A stretch of DNA of 64,000 bases from Streptomyces klenkii (GCF_003626645.1 NZ_RBAM01000013.1:161941-225940), one strand, 5' to 3'; positions 44,434 to 53,386 are shown, numbered from the stretch's first letter. Notes: generated by a model not told the origin, from the sequence alone. Numbers and translations are program-made.

Positions 44434-46641
44434 ATGGGCGAGAAGACGGGCACGTACCCAGGGGCCGCGGGCAGAGCAGTATCGGCCGACCGGCCGAGCC
44501 ACGTACGCAATGTGGTGCTGGTCGGCCACAGCGGCTCCGGAAAGACGACGCTGGTGGAGGCCCTCGCGCTGGCGACCGGTGCGGTCAACCGGGCCGGCCG
44601 CGTCGAGGACGGCGGCGCGCTCTCGGACTACGACGAGATCGAGCACCGCCAGCAGCGCTCGGTGCAGTTGTCGCTGGCCCCGGTCGAATGGGCCGGCATC
44701 AAGATCAATCTGCTGGACACCCCCGGCTACGCCGACTTCGTCGGGGAGCTCAGGGCCGGTCTGCGGGCGGCGGACGCCGCCCTCTTCGTCGTCTCGGCCG
44801 CCGAGGGCGCCGAGAACATCAACGGCGCCACCCGCATGGTCTGGGAGGAGTGCGCCGCCGTCGGGATGCCCCGCGCCATCGTCATCACCCATCTGGAGGC
44901 GGCCCGCTCCGATTTCGAGGAGATGACGGAGACTTGCCGCACGGCCTTCGGCGGCGACTCCCCCGACGGCGTGCTGCCGCTCTACCTCCCCCTGCACGGG
45001 CCCGAGGGCCCCGACGGGCACCGCTGCGTGGCCGGCCTCATCGGCCTGCTCTCCCAGCGCGTCTTCGACTACTCCTCCGGCGAGCGGGCCGAGACCGCGC
45101 CCGGCCCCGAGCACCTGCCCCTCATCGAGGAGGCCCGCAACCGGCTCATCGAGGGCATCATCGCCGAGAGCGAGGACGAGACCCTCATGGACCGCTACCT
45201 CGGCGGCGAGGAGATCGACGTCAAGACCCTCATCGAGGACCTGGAGCGCGCCGTGGCGCGCGGCAGCTTCCACCCCGTCCTCGCCGCGGCCCCCGCCGCC
45301 GAGGGCGCCAAGCAGGGCCTGGGCACCGTCGAGCTCCTGGAGCTGATCACCGGCGGCTTCCCCACCCCCCTCGAACGCGAGGCCCCGGCCGTCACCACCC
45401 CCGACGGCCGCCCCCGCACACCCGTGACCTGCGACCCCGCGGGCCCCCTCGCCGCCGAAGTGATCAAGACCTCGTCCGACCCGTACGTCGGCCGGATCTC
45501 CCTCGTCCGCGTCTTCTCCGGCACCCTGCGCCCCGACGAGACCGTCCACGTCTCCGGCCACGGCCTGGAGGACCGCGGCCACGAGAGCCACGACGTCGAC
45601 GAGCGCATCGGCGCGCTGTCCTCACCCTTCGGCAAACAGCAGCGGCCCCTCCCCCAGGCCATCGCCGGCGACATCGCCTGCGTCGCCAAGCTCACCCGCG
45701 CCGAGACCGGCGACACCCTCTCCGCCAAGGGCGACCCCCTCCTCATGGAGCCCTGGCGGATGCCCGACCCGCTGCTGCCCGTCGCCATCGAGGCACACAG
45801 CAAGGCCGACGAGGACAAGCTCTCCCAGGGCCTCGCCCGGCTCGTCGCCGAAGACCCCACCATGCGCCTGGAGCAGAACCAGCACACCCACCAGGTCGTC
45901 CTGTGGTGCCTGGGCGAAGCCCACCGGGACGTCGCCCTGGAACGGCTGCGCACCCGCTACGGCGTCCAGGTCGACGTCGTGCCCCACAAGGTGTCGCTCC
46001 GCGAGACCTTCGGCGGCAAGGCCGCCGGCCGCGGCCGGCACGTCAAGCAGTCCGGCGGCCACGGCCAGTACGCCATCTGCGAGATCGAGGTCGAACCGCT
46101 GCCCGGCGGCTCCGGCATCGAATTCGTCGACAAGGTCGTCGGCGGCGCCGTGCCGCGCCAGTTCATCCCCTCCGTGGAGAAGGGCATCCGCGCCCAGGCC
46201 GCCCGCGGCGTCGCCGCCGGCCACCCCCTGGTCGACATCCGGGTCACCCTCCTCGACGGCAAGGCGCACTCGGTGGACTCCTCCGACGCCGCGTTCCAGA
46301 CCGCGGGCGCCCTCGCCCTGCGCGAGGCCGCCGCCGAGACGAAGATCCACCTCCTCGAACCCGTCGCCGAGATCGAGGTCCTGGTCTCCGACGACTACGT
46401 CGGCCCCGTCATGAGCGACCTGTCCGGACGCCGCGGCCGCGTCATCGGCACCGAGCAGTCCGGCGCCGGCCGCACCCTCGTGCGCGCCGAGGTCCCCGAG
46501 ATCGAGATCGGCCGCTACGCCGTCGACCTGCGCTCCCTCTCGCACGGCACCGGCCGGTTCACCCGCTCCTACGCCCGCCACGAACCGATGCCCCCTCAGA
46601 TCGCCGAGCGGCTGCGGGAATCGGCGGACGGCGGAGCGTAA
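44434..46641 (+). CDS. Elongation factor G-like GTPase (EF-G2 type)
   Basis: 735 residues with all EF-G domains. P-loop GHSGSGKTT (31-39) and DTPG (95-98) are intact. The switch I stretch differs from EF-G (RSVQLSLA in place of RGITITSA) and the guanine-specificity motif NKxD is replaced by THLE (152-155). Domain IV and the C-terminal VGPVMSDLSGRRGRV block are present. Its main EF-G is expected elsewhere. ATG 44434 with GGAGG nine bases upstream; earlier in-frame sequence is promoter region. Role unknown. Confidence 0.92.
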   Translation: MGEKTGTYPGAAGRAVSADRPSHVRNVVLVGHSGSGKTTLVEALALATGAVNRAGRVEDGGALSDYDEIEHRQQRSVQLSLAPVEWAGIKINLLDTPGYADFVGELRAGLRAADAALFVVSAAEGAENINGATRMVWEECAAVGMPRAIVITHLEAARSDFEEMTETCRTAFGGDSPDGVLPLYLPLHGPEGPDGHRCVAGLIGLLSQRVFDYSSGERAETAPGPEHLPLIEEARNRLIEGIIAESEDETLMDRYLGGEEIDVKTLIEDLERAVARGSFHPVLAAAPAAEGAKQGLGTVELLELITGGFPTPLEREAPAVTTPDGRPRTPVTCDPAGPLAAEVIKTSSDPYVGRISLVRVFSGTLRPDETVHVSGHGLEDRGHESHDVDERIGALSSPFGKQQRPLPQAIAGDIACVAKLTRAETGDTLSAKGDPLLMEPWRMPDPLLPVAIEAHSKADEDKLSQGLARLVAEDPTMRLEQNQHTHQVVLWCLGEAHRDVALERLRTRYGVQVDVVPHKVSLRETFGGKAAGRGRHVKQSGGHGQYAICEIEVEPLPGGSGIEFVDKVVGGAVPRQFIPSVEKGIRAQAARGVAAGHPLVDIRVTLLDGKAHSVDSSDAAFQTAGALALREAAAETKIHLLEPVAEIEVLVSDDYVGPVMSDLSGRRGRVIGTEQSGAGRTLVRAEVPEIEIGRYAVDLRSLSHGTGRFTRSYARHEPMPPQIAERLRESADGGA

Positions 46642-46651
46642 CGAGCGCGAA

Positions 46652-46683
46652 CCGCCCGCCCCGCAACCGTACGGGGCGGGCGG
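46652..46683 (+). terminator. Terminator after the EF-G paralogue
   Basis: 12-base perfect stem CCGCCCGCCCCG / CGGGGCGGGCGG with an 8-base loop, 11 bases after the stop. Confidence 0.75.
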
Positions 46684-46817
46684 CCTTCACGATCTCTGCG
46701 ACAGCCGGCACCCCGCGCCGATACGCTGGTCCCGCGGACCAACACGTATGACGCGGGCGGTCGTCGGCATCCGTCGGAAGGCCGCAGCACCGGACATGCG
46801 CGGCATTGGGGGCAGCA

Positions 46818-48470
46818 GTGGCAGCAGGGGACCCGTTCGACTTCAGCCCCGGGGCACAGATCCCGCTCTCGGGCTCCTCCGGACAGACCGCGGCGACCCA
46901 GGCGCTCGCCTCGGCCGCCTACCGCGACGGCCCGGTCGACCAGCTCCTCAAGGCCAATTCCGACTGGGCCAAGTCCGAGGTCAAGCCGCCCCGCATATCG
47001 CTCTTCGAGCCCAACCTGGGCGAGGCCTTCGCCCGCGCCGTCCAGCTGCGCGTGCTCGGCGGCGGCCGCAAGCCCCTCATCCAGTCTTTCGGCCTCGACC
47101 CGCAGCCCGTCGTCGAGCACTGCCTCGCGGCCAATCGCATCCGCAAGCAGCGCGACGCCAGGCTCACCCTCATCATGGGCGTCTGCGGGCTGCTCTTCCT
47201 CCCCGGCGTCCTGCTCTGGCTCGGCGTCTTCCAGCTCCGCCGCACCATCGCCGGCGCCCAGAACAAGCGCGCCGGCGCCCTCGGCACGGCCCTCCTCGTG
47301 GCCCTCGGCATCCTCGCCGCCATCATGCTGGTCAAGCTGCCCTTCCACGGCTTCTGGGCGTTCTACCTGCGCGCCATGCTCATCGCCCCGCTCGTCGGCG
47401 GCTTCTGGGCCAAATCCGTCTGCGAGCGCACCGCCAAGGACCTCCGCGAGCGCTGGTCCGGCCTCCTCTCCGGCGGCGGCATCGGCGCCAAGATCCCCGA
47501 AGCCGTCCCCAAGAACCCCGGCGAGACCGCCGCCGAGCGGCTCCGCCAGTCCCTGGAGCGGCTCGCCGCCGAGCAGCAGAGCAACGTCGCCTTCTACGCC
47601 GGCACCAAGGGCATACTCGGCATGGGCACCCGCTGGGGCAGCTGGCAGCTCGCCGAAGAGCTCGTCCCGCTCGAACCCGGCAAGGAGATCAACCCCTTCC
47701 GCAGCTGGGACGTCGTCCGCGCCATCCACGACCAGCTCCACCTCCTGGAGCGCAGCCCCCTGCACACCGGCGGCTTCCCGACCCCCTCCGTCGAGCACTG
47801 GGTCGTCTCCGACGTCGGCGAGGGCGCCGGCGCCGTCTCCCGCCCCGAGGGCCACGACGGCTTCCAGATAAGGGGCGCCGAACTCCAGAAGATCTGCAAC
47901 GAACAGCAGTTCGGCGCGGGCAGCCGGCACTACCTCGGCGTCCAGTTCGTCCTCTGGGACGGTCAGCTCGTCATCACCCTCCTCATCACCGTCACCGTCC
48001 TCCACAAGACGCTGCGCATCGAGGTCACCGGCCACGCCCTCGGCCCCGTCCACGGCGTCTTCATGGGCAAGCCCTCCGCGCGCACCAAGACCACCGCCAA
48101 GACCATCAAGTTCTGGGAGAGCCGGACCAGGACCCTCTCCGTCGTCCCGCCCCGCGAAGTCGTCCGCCTCGCCGCCCGCGCCCCCCTCACCTGGTACCCC
48201 CCGCTCCTGGAGTACTGGGGCGGCAAGCTCGTCCTGCCCGAGCCCTTCGGCCTGCGCCACGCCTGGGCCGGCAAGCCCTGGCGCCACCGCTTCATGGCCG
48301 ACGACGCCCTCCGCGCCACCACCCCCGTCCTGCGCGTGGTGCACGAGGCCGCCCTGCGCGTCCTCAAGGAGCACGGCGTCAACACCGAGCGCTTCACCAG
48401 CCGCGCCATGTCCCTCAGCGGCGCCGTCCAGGACGCGAAGCCGAGCGCGGCGGACGTCTACAACGCGTGA
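46818..48470 (+). CDS. Large membrane protein of unknown function
   Basis: 550 residues. A soluble N-terminal part (1-115) contains PPRISLFEPNLGEAFARAVQL. Helices follow at about 118-140 (LTLIMGVCGLLFLPGVLLWLGVF), 153-176 and 180-200, then a long soluble part with RSWDVVRAIHDQLHLLERSPLHTGGFPTPSVEHWVVSDVGEG and a further hydrophobic stretch LVITLLITVTVLHKTLRIEV near 385. I do not recognise the family. GTG 46818 (after GGGGG) and TTG 46806 are both possible starts. Confidence 0.75.
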   Translation: MAAGDPFDFSPGAQIPLSGSSGQTAATQALASAAYRDGPVDQLLKANSDWAKSEVKPPRISLFEPNLGEAFARAVQLRVLGGGRKPLIQSFGLDPQPVVEHCLAANRIRKQRDARLTLIMGVCGLLFLPGVLLWLGVFQLRRTIAGAQNKRAGALGTALLVALGILAAIMLVKLPFHGFWAFYLRAMLIAPLVGGFWAKSVCERTAKDLRERWSGLLSGGGIGAKIPEAVPKNPGETAAERLRQSLERLAAEQQSNVAFYAGTKGILGMGTRWGSWQLAEELVPLEPGKEINPFRSWDVVRAIHDQLHLLERSPLHTGGFPTPSVEHWVVSDVGEGAGAVSRPEGHDGFQIRGAELQKICNEQQFGAGSRHYLGVQFVLWDGQLVITLLITVTVLHKTLRIEVTGHALGPVHGVFMGKPSARTKTTAKTIKFWESRTRTLSVVPPREVVRLAARAPLTWYPPLLEYWGGKLVLPEPFGLRHAWAGKPWRHRFMADDALRATTPVLRVVHEAALRVLKEHGVNTERFTSRAMSLSGAVQDAKPSAADVYNA

Positions 48471-48474
48471 CCGC

Positions 48475-48517
48475 GACGACCGCAGCGGCCCGGCAGTACC
48501 GGACCGCTGCGGTCGTC
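48475..48517. terminator. Convergent terminator
   Basis: 19-base stem with one G-U pair and a CAGTA loop (48475-48493 with 48499-48517), between the unknown membrane gene and the beta-propeller lipoprotein gene. Confidence 0.8.
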
Positions 48518-48540
48518 ACGATCCGCCGGACAGGCCTACG

Positions 48541-49770
48541 TCACCGGAAGATCCCCGTGTGGCCCAGCGAGTACCGGCCCGGCTGCGGGTACACCGCCAG
48601 CCCGTGCGGCCCCGCACCCACCCGGATCTTCGCGATCTGATGCCCGTCCCGCGTGTCGATCGCGTACACCTCCGAGTCGTAACGCCCCGACAGCCACAGC
48701 ACATTGCCGTCCGCCGACACCCCGCCCATGTCCGGACTCCCGCCCTCCGGCAGCTCCCACTTCTTCACCAGCTTGCGGCTCGGCAGGTCCAGCACCGAGA
48801 TCGACCCCTCGCCACGGTTCGAGATGTACATCGACTTCGAGTCCCGGCTCACGTACAGCCCGTGCGCACCCTTCCCCGTCGGCATCAGCCACGGCTCGGT
48901 GAACCGGTCACCGTCCAGCACCCACACCCCGTCCGCCATCATGTCCGCGATGTACCACGTCTTGCCGTCCGAGGAGATCTTCACGTCCTGCGGCATCGCC
49001 CCCTCGAACGGCAGCTTCTGCTTGCCGATCACCTTCATCTTCGCCGTGTCGACCTTCAGCAGCTCACCCGAGAACTCGCACGACACGATGAAGTACCGGC
49101 CGTCCGGCGAGAAGTCCGCGTGGTTCACCCCCTTGCACGCCACCGGCTCCGTCTTCTTCCGCTTCATCGTGTGGGCGTCCCGGAACACCAGCTCCCGGTC
49201 CATCGACGCCATCACCACCGCGTACTTCCCGTCCGGCGTGAAGTAGAGGTTGTACGGATCGTGCACGTCGACCGTCCGCCCCTTCTTCCCCGTGGCCGGA
49301 TCGATCGCCGTCAGCGTGTGCCCCCGGTCGTTGTTCACCCACAGCGTCTTCATGTCCCACGACGGCACCACGTGCTGCGGCTGCGCCCCCACCGGGATCG
49401 TCTCGATCACCTTGTACGTCTTCGGGTCGATGACGCTCACCGTGTCCGACTCCGTGTTGGGCACGTACACCCGCGACGGGAAGTCCTTCACCACCGGCGA
49501 CAGCTGGTTCGGCCGGTCCGCCGCGTACAGGTCGTGCGGGTCCAGCAGCGGCGGCATCCCGGGCAGCCCCGCCGGCGCCGCCCCTCTCTGCTGCTGTTGC
49601 TGCCGCTGCTGCCCGTCTTTGTGCGGCGCACGGTCGGCCGCCTCCGAACCGGACTCCCCGCCGCAACCGGAGGCCAGCAGAGCACAGGCGGCGGCGAACA
49701 GCACGGCACGGTGCACCCCGCGCAGACGCGGCCGCCGCAGAGAGCTCGGGAACGAGGAGAACTGGTTCAT
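48541..49770 (-). CDS. YVTN/YncE-type beta-propeller lipoprotein
   Basis: 409 residues. Signal peptide with AAACALLASGC (Cys36) suggests a lipoprotein, then a Gln-rich run (about 54-62) and a seven-bladed propeller from about 90. Repeats include RVYVPNTESDTVSVIDPKTYKV, NNDRGHTLTAIDPATGK and YISNRGEGSISVLDLPSRK. ATG 49770 overlaps the deacetylase-like stop by one base (TGATG). Probably an extracellular binding protein; ligand unknown. Confidence 0.9.
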   Translation of the reverse strand: MNQFSSFPSSLRRPRLRGVHRAVLFAAACALLASGCGGESGSEAADRAPHKDGQQRQQQQQRGAAPAGLPGMPPLLDPHDLYAADRPNQLSPVVKDFPSRVYVPNTESDTVSVIDPKTYKVIETIPVGAQPQHVVPSWDMKTLWVNNDRGHTLTAIDPATGKKGRTVDVHDPYNLYFTPDGKYAVVMASMDRELVFRDAHTMKRKKTEPVACKGVNHADFSPDGRYFIVSCEFSGELLKVDTAKMKVIGKQKLPFEGAMPQDVKISSDGKTWYIADMMADGVWVLDGDRFTEPWLMPTGKGAHGLYVSRDSKSMYISNRGEGSISVLDLPSRKLVKKWELPEGGSPDMGGVSADGNVLWLSGRYDSEVYAIDTRDGHQIAKIRVGAGPHGLAVYPQPGRYSLGHTGIFR

Positions 49771-50636
49771 CAGGTCAGCAGCTCCGTAGTCGTCACCGCG
49801 CGCAGACCGCGGCGGTGCAGGCCGTCGAGGATCGCGGGCAGCGCGGCGACCGTGCCCGCGTGCCCGAAGTGCAGGCTCACCACCGAACCCGGCCGCACCG
49901 CGCCCAGCACGGCCCGCCGGACCGCCTCGGGCCCCGGGTCGGTGAAGTCCAGGGAGTCCACGTCGTAGGAGAGGACGTGCGGATAGCCGGCCTGCCGGGC
50001 CAGCCGGGCCACCTGATCGGTGGCCCGCCGCGCGCGCGACGGCCGGAACCAGCGGCCGATCCCGCCCGTCAGCCGCCGCAGCCGCTCCGCGCACTCGGTG
50101 ATCTCCGCGGAGGCCTCGGCCGCGGGCATGGCACAGATGTCGAGGTGGCGCATCGTGTGGTTGCCCAGCTCGTGCCCGCCGTCCAGGATGCGCCGGGCGA
50201 GCTGCGGCTGGGCGTCCAGCCAGGTGCCCACGGCCAGCACCGTCACCCGCGCCCCGGCCCGCTCGGCCTCCCCCAGCAGCTCGGTGACGGACTTCGGCTC
50301 CCCCTGGCCGTGGAACGTCAGCGCCACGTCCTTGCCGGTACGGGGGCCGTGCTCGATCTGCGCGGGAAGCCCGGGCGGGAGGGGGGCGAGGGACAGCGAG
50401 GGGGGCGGCTTCGACGGCGACGACGACGGTGCCGGTGACCGGGAGGCCTTGCCCGCCTTGGGGCTCTTCGCGGCTTTGGACGGCCCGGGCGGCGGCCCCG
50501 TGGCCCGTACGGACGGGTTCGCGGCGGCCCCGTCGCCCGTCTCGCCGTCCGACGGACCGCAGCCCACCGCGGCGGCCCCGGCAAGGGCACCGCCGGCGGC
50601 CGCGCGCAGCACGGTGCGGCGGTGGAGGAACGTCAC
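49770..50636 (-). CDS. Polysaccharide deacetylase-like lipoprotein lacking catalytic aspartates
   Basis: 288 residues. HRRTVLRAAAGG (residues 5-16) is a Tat-like signal and AVGC (Cys26) a possible lipidation site. A Ser/Pro/Lys linker (27-90) precedes a NodB-homology domain. The catalytic TFDDGP motif reads TFHGQG (107-112), so both motif aspartates are gone, yet GHELGNHTMRH (154-164, metal histidines) and VVSLHFGHAG (252-261) remain. Deacetylase activity is doubtful. GTG 50636; coupled to the beta-propeller lipoprotein gene. Confidence 0.88.
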   Translation of the reverse strand: MTFLHRRTVLRAAAGGALAGAAAVGCGPSDGETGDGAAANPSVRATGPPPGPSKAAKSPKAGKASRSPAPSSSPSKPPPSLSLAPLPPGLPAQIEHGPRTGKDVALTFHGQGEPKSVTELLGEAERAGARVTVLAVGTWLDAQPQLARRILDGGHELGNHTMRHLDICAMPAAEASAEITECAERLRRLTGGIGRWFRPSRARRATDQVARLARQAGYPHVLSYDVDSLDFTDPGPEAVRRAVLGAVRPGSVVSLHFGHAGTVAALPAILDGLHRRGLRAVTTTELLT

Positions 50637-50703
50637 CGCACCATTAGAACTGCTTTTAATGAGGAATCGGGGAGATTTGCCCGCTTTGCTGGGGCGCGTG
50701 TCC

Positions 50704-51252
50704 TCAGGCGGACGGCCAGGCGTCGGCCACCATCTTGCGGGTGTCGGCCAGCAGTTGAGGAAGGATCTTGGTCCTGCCCACCACAGGCATGAAATTCGTG
50801 TCCCCACCCCAGCGGGGCACGATGTGCTGGTGCAGGTGAGCGGCGATACCGGCACCCGCGACCGTGCCCTGGTTCATGCCCAGATTGAAGCCGTGCGCCC
50901 CGGACGCCGTGCGCAGCGCGGTCATGGCTCGCTTGGTGAAGTCGGCGAGCTCGGCGGTCTCGGCGTCGTCGAGCTCGGTGTAGTCGGCGACGTGCCGGAA
51001 CGGGACGATCATCATGTGACCGCCGTTGTAGGGGTACAGGTTCAGCACGGCATAGACGTGCTGCCCCCGGGCGACGACCAGCCCGTCCTCGTCACTCTTC
51101 TCCGGAATCAAACAGAACGGGCAGCCGTCCTCGGCTTCCGGGCCGGTCGGCTTGTTCTCGCCTTGGATGTACGCCATCCGGTGGGGCGTCCACAAGCGCT
51201 GGAACGCGTCCGGCGCCCCGACTCCGATCTGCTGCTCCGGCTCACTCGTCAT
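50704..51252 (-). CDS. HIT family protein, probable Ap4A phosphorylase
   Basis: 182 residues. Histidine triad HLHQHIVPR near residue 142, GCPFC near 45 and YPYNGGHMMIVPFRHVADY. It resembles mycobacterial Rv2613c, an Ap4A phosphorylase that also lies next to thrS. ATG 51252 (MTSEPEQQIG) is favoured; ATG 51264 is in frame four codons earlier and neither has a clear ribosome site. Confidence 0.92.
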   Translation of the reverse strand: MTSEPEQQIGVGAPDAFQRLWTPHRMAYIQGENKPTGPEAEDGCPFCLIPEKSDEDGLVVARGQHVYAVLNLYPYNGGHMMIVPFRHVADYTELDDAETAELADFTKRAMTALRTASGAHGFNLGMNQGTVAGAGIAAHLHQHIVPRWGGDTNFMPVVGRTKILPQLLADTRKMVADAWPSA

Positions 51253-51290
51253 GGTGGGAAGCATATGCGCCCGGGCGGGCGCGGATGCAG

Positions 51291-51320
51291 AGAGGGGCGG
51301 CCCTGATGGGCCGCCCCTCT
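51291..51320 (-). terminator. Hairpin between thrS and the HIT gene
   Basis: Perfect 13-base stem AGAGGGGCGGCCC / GGGCCGCCCCTCT with a TGAT loop. Confidence 0.75.
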
Positions 51321-51405
51321 GACCCCGCGGGTGCGGGGAGCACGAGCTTGGCCAGCGCTTGGTCGCAGGGAATCCCGGGAACACCCCCGCTCACACGGGG
51401 AACAC
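51315..51405 (-). CRISPR. Two-repeat CRISPR-like remnant (type I-E style), no cas genes
   Basis: On the minus strand the 29-base unit 51405-51377 begins GTGTTCCCCGTGTGAGCGGG and ends GTGTTCCC, close to actinobacterial type I-E repeats. A second unit, 51343-51315, begins GTGCTCCCCGCACCCGCGGG and is degenerate at its 3' end, as terminal repeats are. The two cores are 62 bases apart, leaving a 33-base spacer (51344-51376). It sits directly after the thrS stop and partly overlaps the terminator. Confidence 0.45.
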
Positions 51406-51406
51406 G

Positions 51407-53386
51407 TCAGACCTGGATACGACGCTCCACGGCGTCAACGATCTCCTGCAGCGCGACGTCACGGGGAATGCCGTTCTTCTGCGAACCGTCGCGGTAGCGG
51501 AAGGACACCGTGCCCGCGTTCATGTCGTCGTCACCGACGATGATCATGAACGGGATCTTCATCTTCTGCTGGTTCCTGATCTTCTTCTGCATCCGGTCCG
51601 ACGAGGCGTCCACCTCGACCCGCAGGCCCTTCTTCCGCGCCTCGGCGGCGAAGTCCTGAAGGTACTCGACGTGGGCGTCGCCGATCGGGATGCCGACCGC
51701 CTGCACCGGGGCCAGCCACGCCGGGAACGCACCCGCGTAGTGCTCCAGCAGGACACCGAAGAACCGCTCGATGCTGCCGAACAGGGCTCGGTGGATCATG
51801 ACGGGCTGCTGGCGCGTGCCGTCCGCCGCGGTGTACTCCAGGCCAAACCGCTTGGGCTGGTTGAAGTCGACCTGGATGGTCGACATCTGCCAGGACCGGC
51901 CGATCGCGTCCCGGGCCTGAACGGAGATCTTCGGGCCGTAGTACGCGGCGCCGCCCGGGTCCGGGACCAGCGGGAGGTCCTGCTTCTCGGCCGCGAGGCG
52001 CAGCGCCTCGGTGGCCTCCTCCCAGTCCTCGTCCGAGCCGATGAACTTGTCCGACTCCGGGTCCCGGGTGGAGAGCTCCAGCTCGAAGTCGTTCAGGCCG
52101 TAGTCGCGCAGCAGGTCGAGCACGAAGGTGAGGAGCGTATCGAGCTCCTGCGGCATCTGCTCCTTGGTGCAGTAGATGTGCGAGTCGTCCTGGGTGAAGC
52201 CGCGGGAGCGGGTCAGGCCGTGGACGACGCCGGACTTCTCGTACCGGTAGACCGTGCCGAATTCAAACATCCTCAAGGGCAGCTCACGGTACGAGCGGCC
52301 GCGCGACTTGAAGATCAGGTTGTGCATCGGGCAGTTCATCGCCTTGAGGCGGTAGTTCTGCCCGTCGAACTCGATGGGCGGGAACATGCCCTCCGAGTAG
52401 TGCGGAAGGTGCCCGGAGGTCTCGAAGAGGTGCTCCTTCGAGATGTGCGGGGTGTTCACGAACTCGTAGCCGGAGGCCTCGTGCTGCTTGCGCGAGTAGT
52501 TCTCCATCTCCTTGCGGATCACCCCGCCCTTGGGGTGGAAGACCGCGAGGCCCGGGCCCAGCTCGTCGGGGAAGGAGAAGAGGTCCAGCTCGGCGCCCAG
52601 CTTGCGGTGGTCGCGCTTCTCGGCCTCGACGAGGAAGTCCAGGTACGCCTTCAGCTCGTCCTTGGTCGGCCACGCGGTGCCGTAGATGCGCTGGAGCTGA
52701 GGGTTCTTCTCGCTGCCGCGCCAGTACGCCGACGCGTTCCGCATCAGCTTGAACGCCGGGATCACCCGGGTGGTCGGCAGGTGCGGGCCTCGGCAGAGGT
52801 CCTTCCAGCACAGGTCCCCGGTCTTCGGGTCCAGGTTGTCGTAGATCGTCAGCTCGCCCGCGCCGACCTCGACGTCCGCGCCGTCGTCGTGCGAGGCGGC
52901 GCCCTTCAGACCGATGAGCTCCAGCTTGTACGGCTCGGCCGCGAGCTCGTCGCGGGCCTCCTCGTCGGTGACCACGCGGCGGGAGAACTTCTGCCCGCGC
53001 TTCTGGATCTCCTGCATGCGCTTCTCGATGGCCTTGAGGTCATCGGGGGTGAACGGCTTCTCGACGTCGAAGTCGTAGTAGAAGCCGTCCTTGACCGGCG
53101 GGCCGATGCCCAGCTTGGCCTCGGGGAAGAGCTCCTGCACGGCCTGGGCCATGACGTGCGCGGTCGAGTGGCGCAGGATGTCGAGGCCGTCCTTGGAGGA
53201 GATCTCGACGGGCTCGACCTCCTCGCCGTCGGCGACGACGTAGGCGAGGTCCTTGAGCTCGCCCGCGACGCGCGCGGCGACGATGGTGCGCTCACCGGCG
53301 AAGAGCTCGGCGGCCGTAGTGCCCGTCGTCACCACGCGCTCTTCCCGCTCGGAATCGCGTTGGATGATCACACGGACGTCTGACAC
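51407..53386 (-). CDS. thrS: Threonyl-tRNA synthetase
   Basis: 659 residues, class II. N-terminal TGS domain (1-62), editing domain with HSTAHVMAQA, catalytic core with MNCPMHNLIFKSRGRSYRELPLRMFEFGTVYRYE (motif 2), MIHRALFGSIERFFGVLLEHY (motif 3) and an anticodon-binding end. GTG 53386 (VSDVRVIIQRDS). The next gene, a HIT phosphorylase, may handle the Ap4A made by such synthetases. Confidence 0.98.
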   Translation of the reverse strand: MSDVRVIIQRDSEREERVVTTGTTAAELFAGERTIVAARVAGELKDLAYVVADGEEVEPVEISSKDGLDILRHSTAHVMAQAVQELFPEAKLGIGPPVKDGFYYDFDVEKPFTPDDLKAIEKRMQEIQKRGQKFSRRVVTDEEARDELAAEPYKLELIGLKGAASHDDGADVEVGAGELTIYDNLDPKTGDLCWKDLCRGPHLPTTRVIPAFKLMRNASAYWRGSEKNPQLQRIYGTAWPTKDELKAYLDFLVEAEKRDHRKLGAELDLFSFPDELGPGLAVFHPKGGVIRKEMENYSRKQHEASGYEFVNTPHISKEHLFETSGHLPHYSEGMFPPIEFDGQNYRLKAMNCPMHNLIFKSRGRSYRELPLRMFEFGTVYRYEKSGVVHGLTRSRGFTQDDSHIYCTKEQMPQELDTLLTFVLDLLRDYGLNDFELELSTRDPESDKFIGSDEDWEEATEALRLAAEKQDLPLVPDPGGAAYYGPKISVQARDAIGRSWQMSTIQVDFNQPKRFGLEYTAADGTRQQPVMIHRALFGSIERFFGVLLEHYAGAFPAWLAPVQAVGIPIGDAHVEYLQDFAAEARKKGLRVEVDASSDRMQKKIRNQQKMKIPFMIIVGDDDMNAGTVSFRYRDGSQKNGIPRDVALQEIVDAVERRIQV

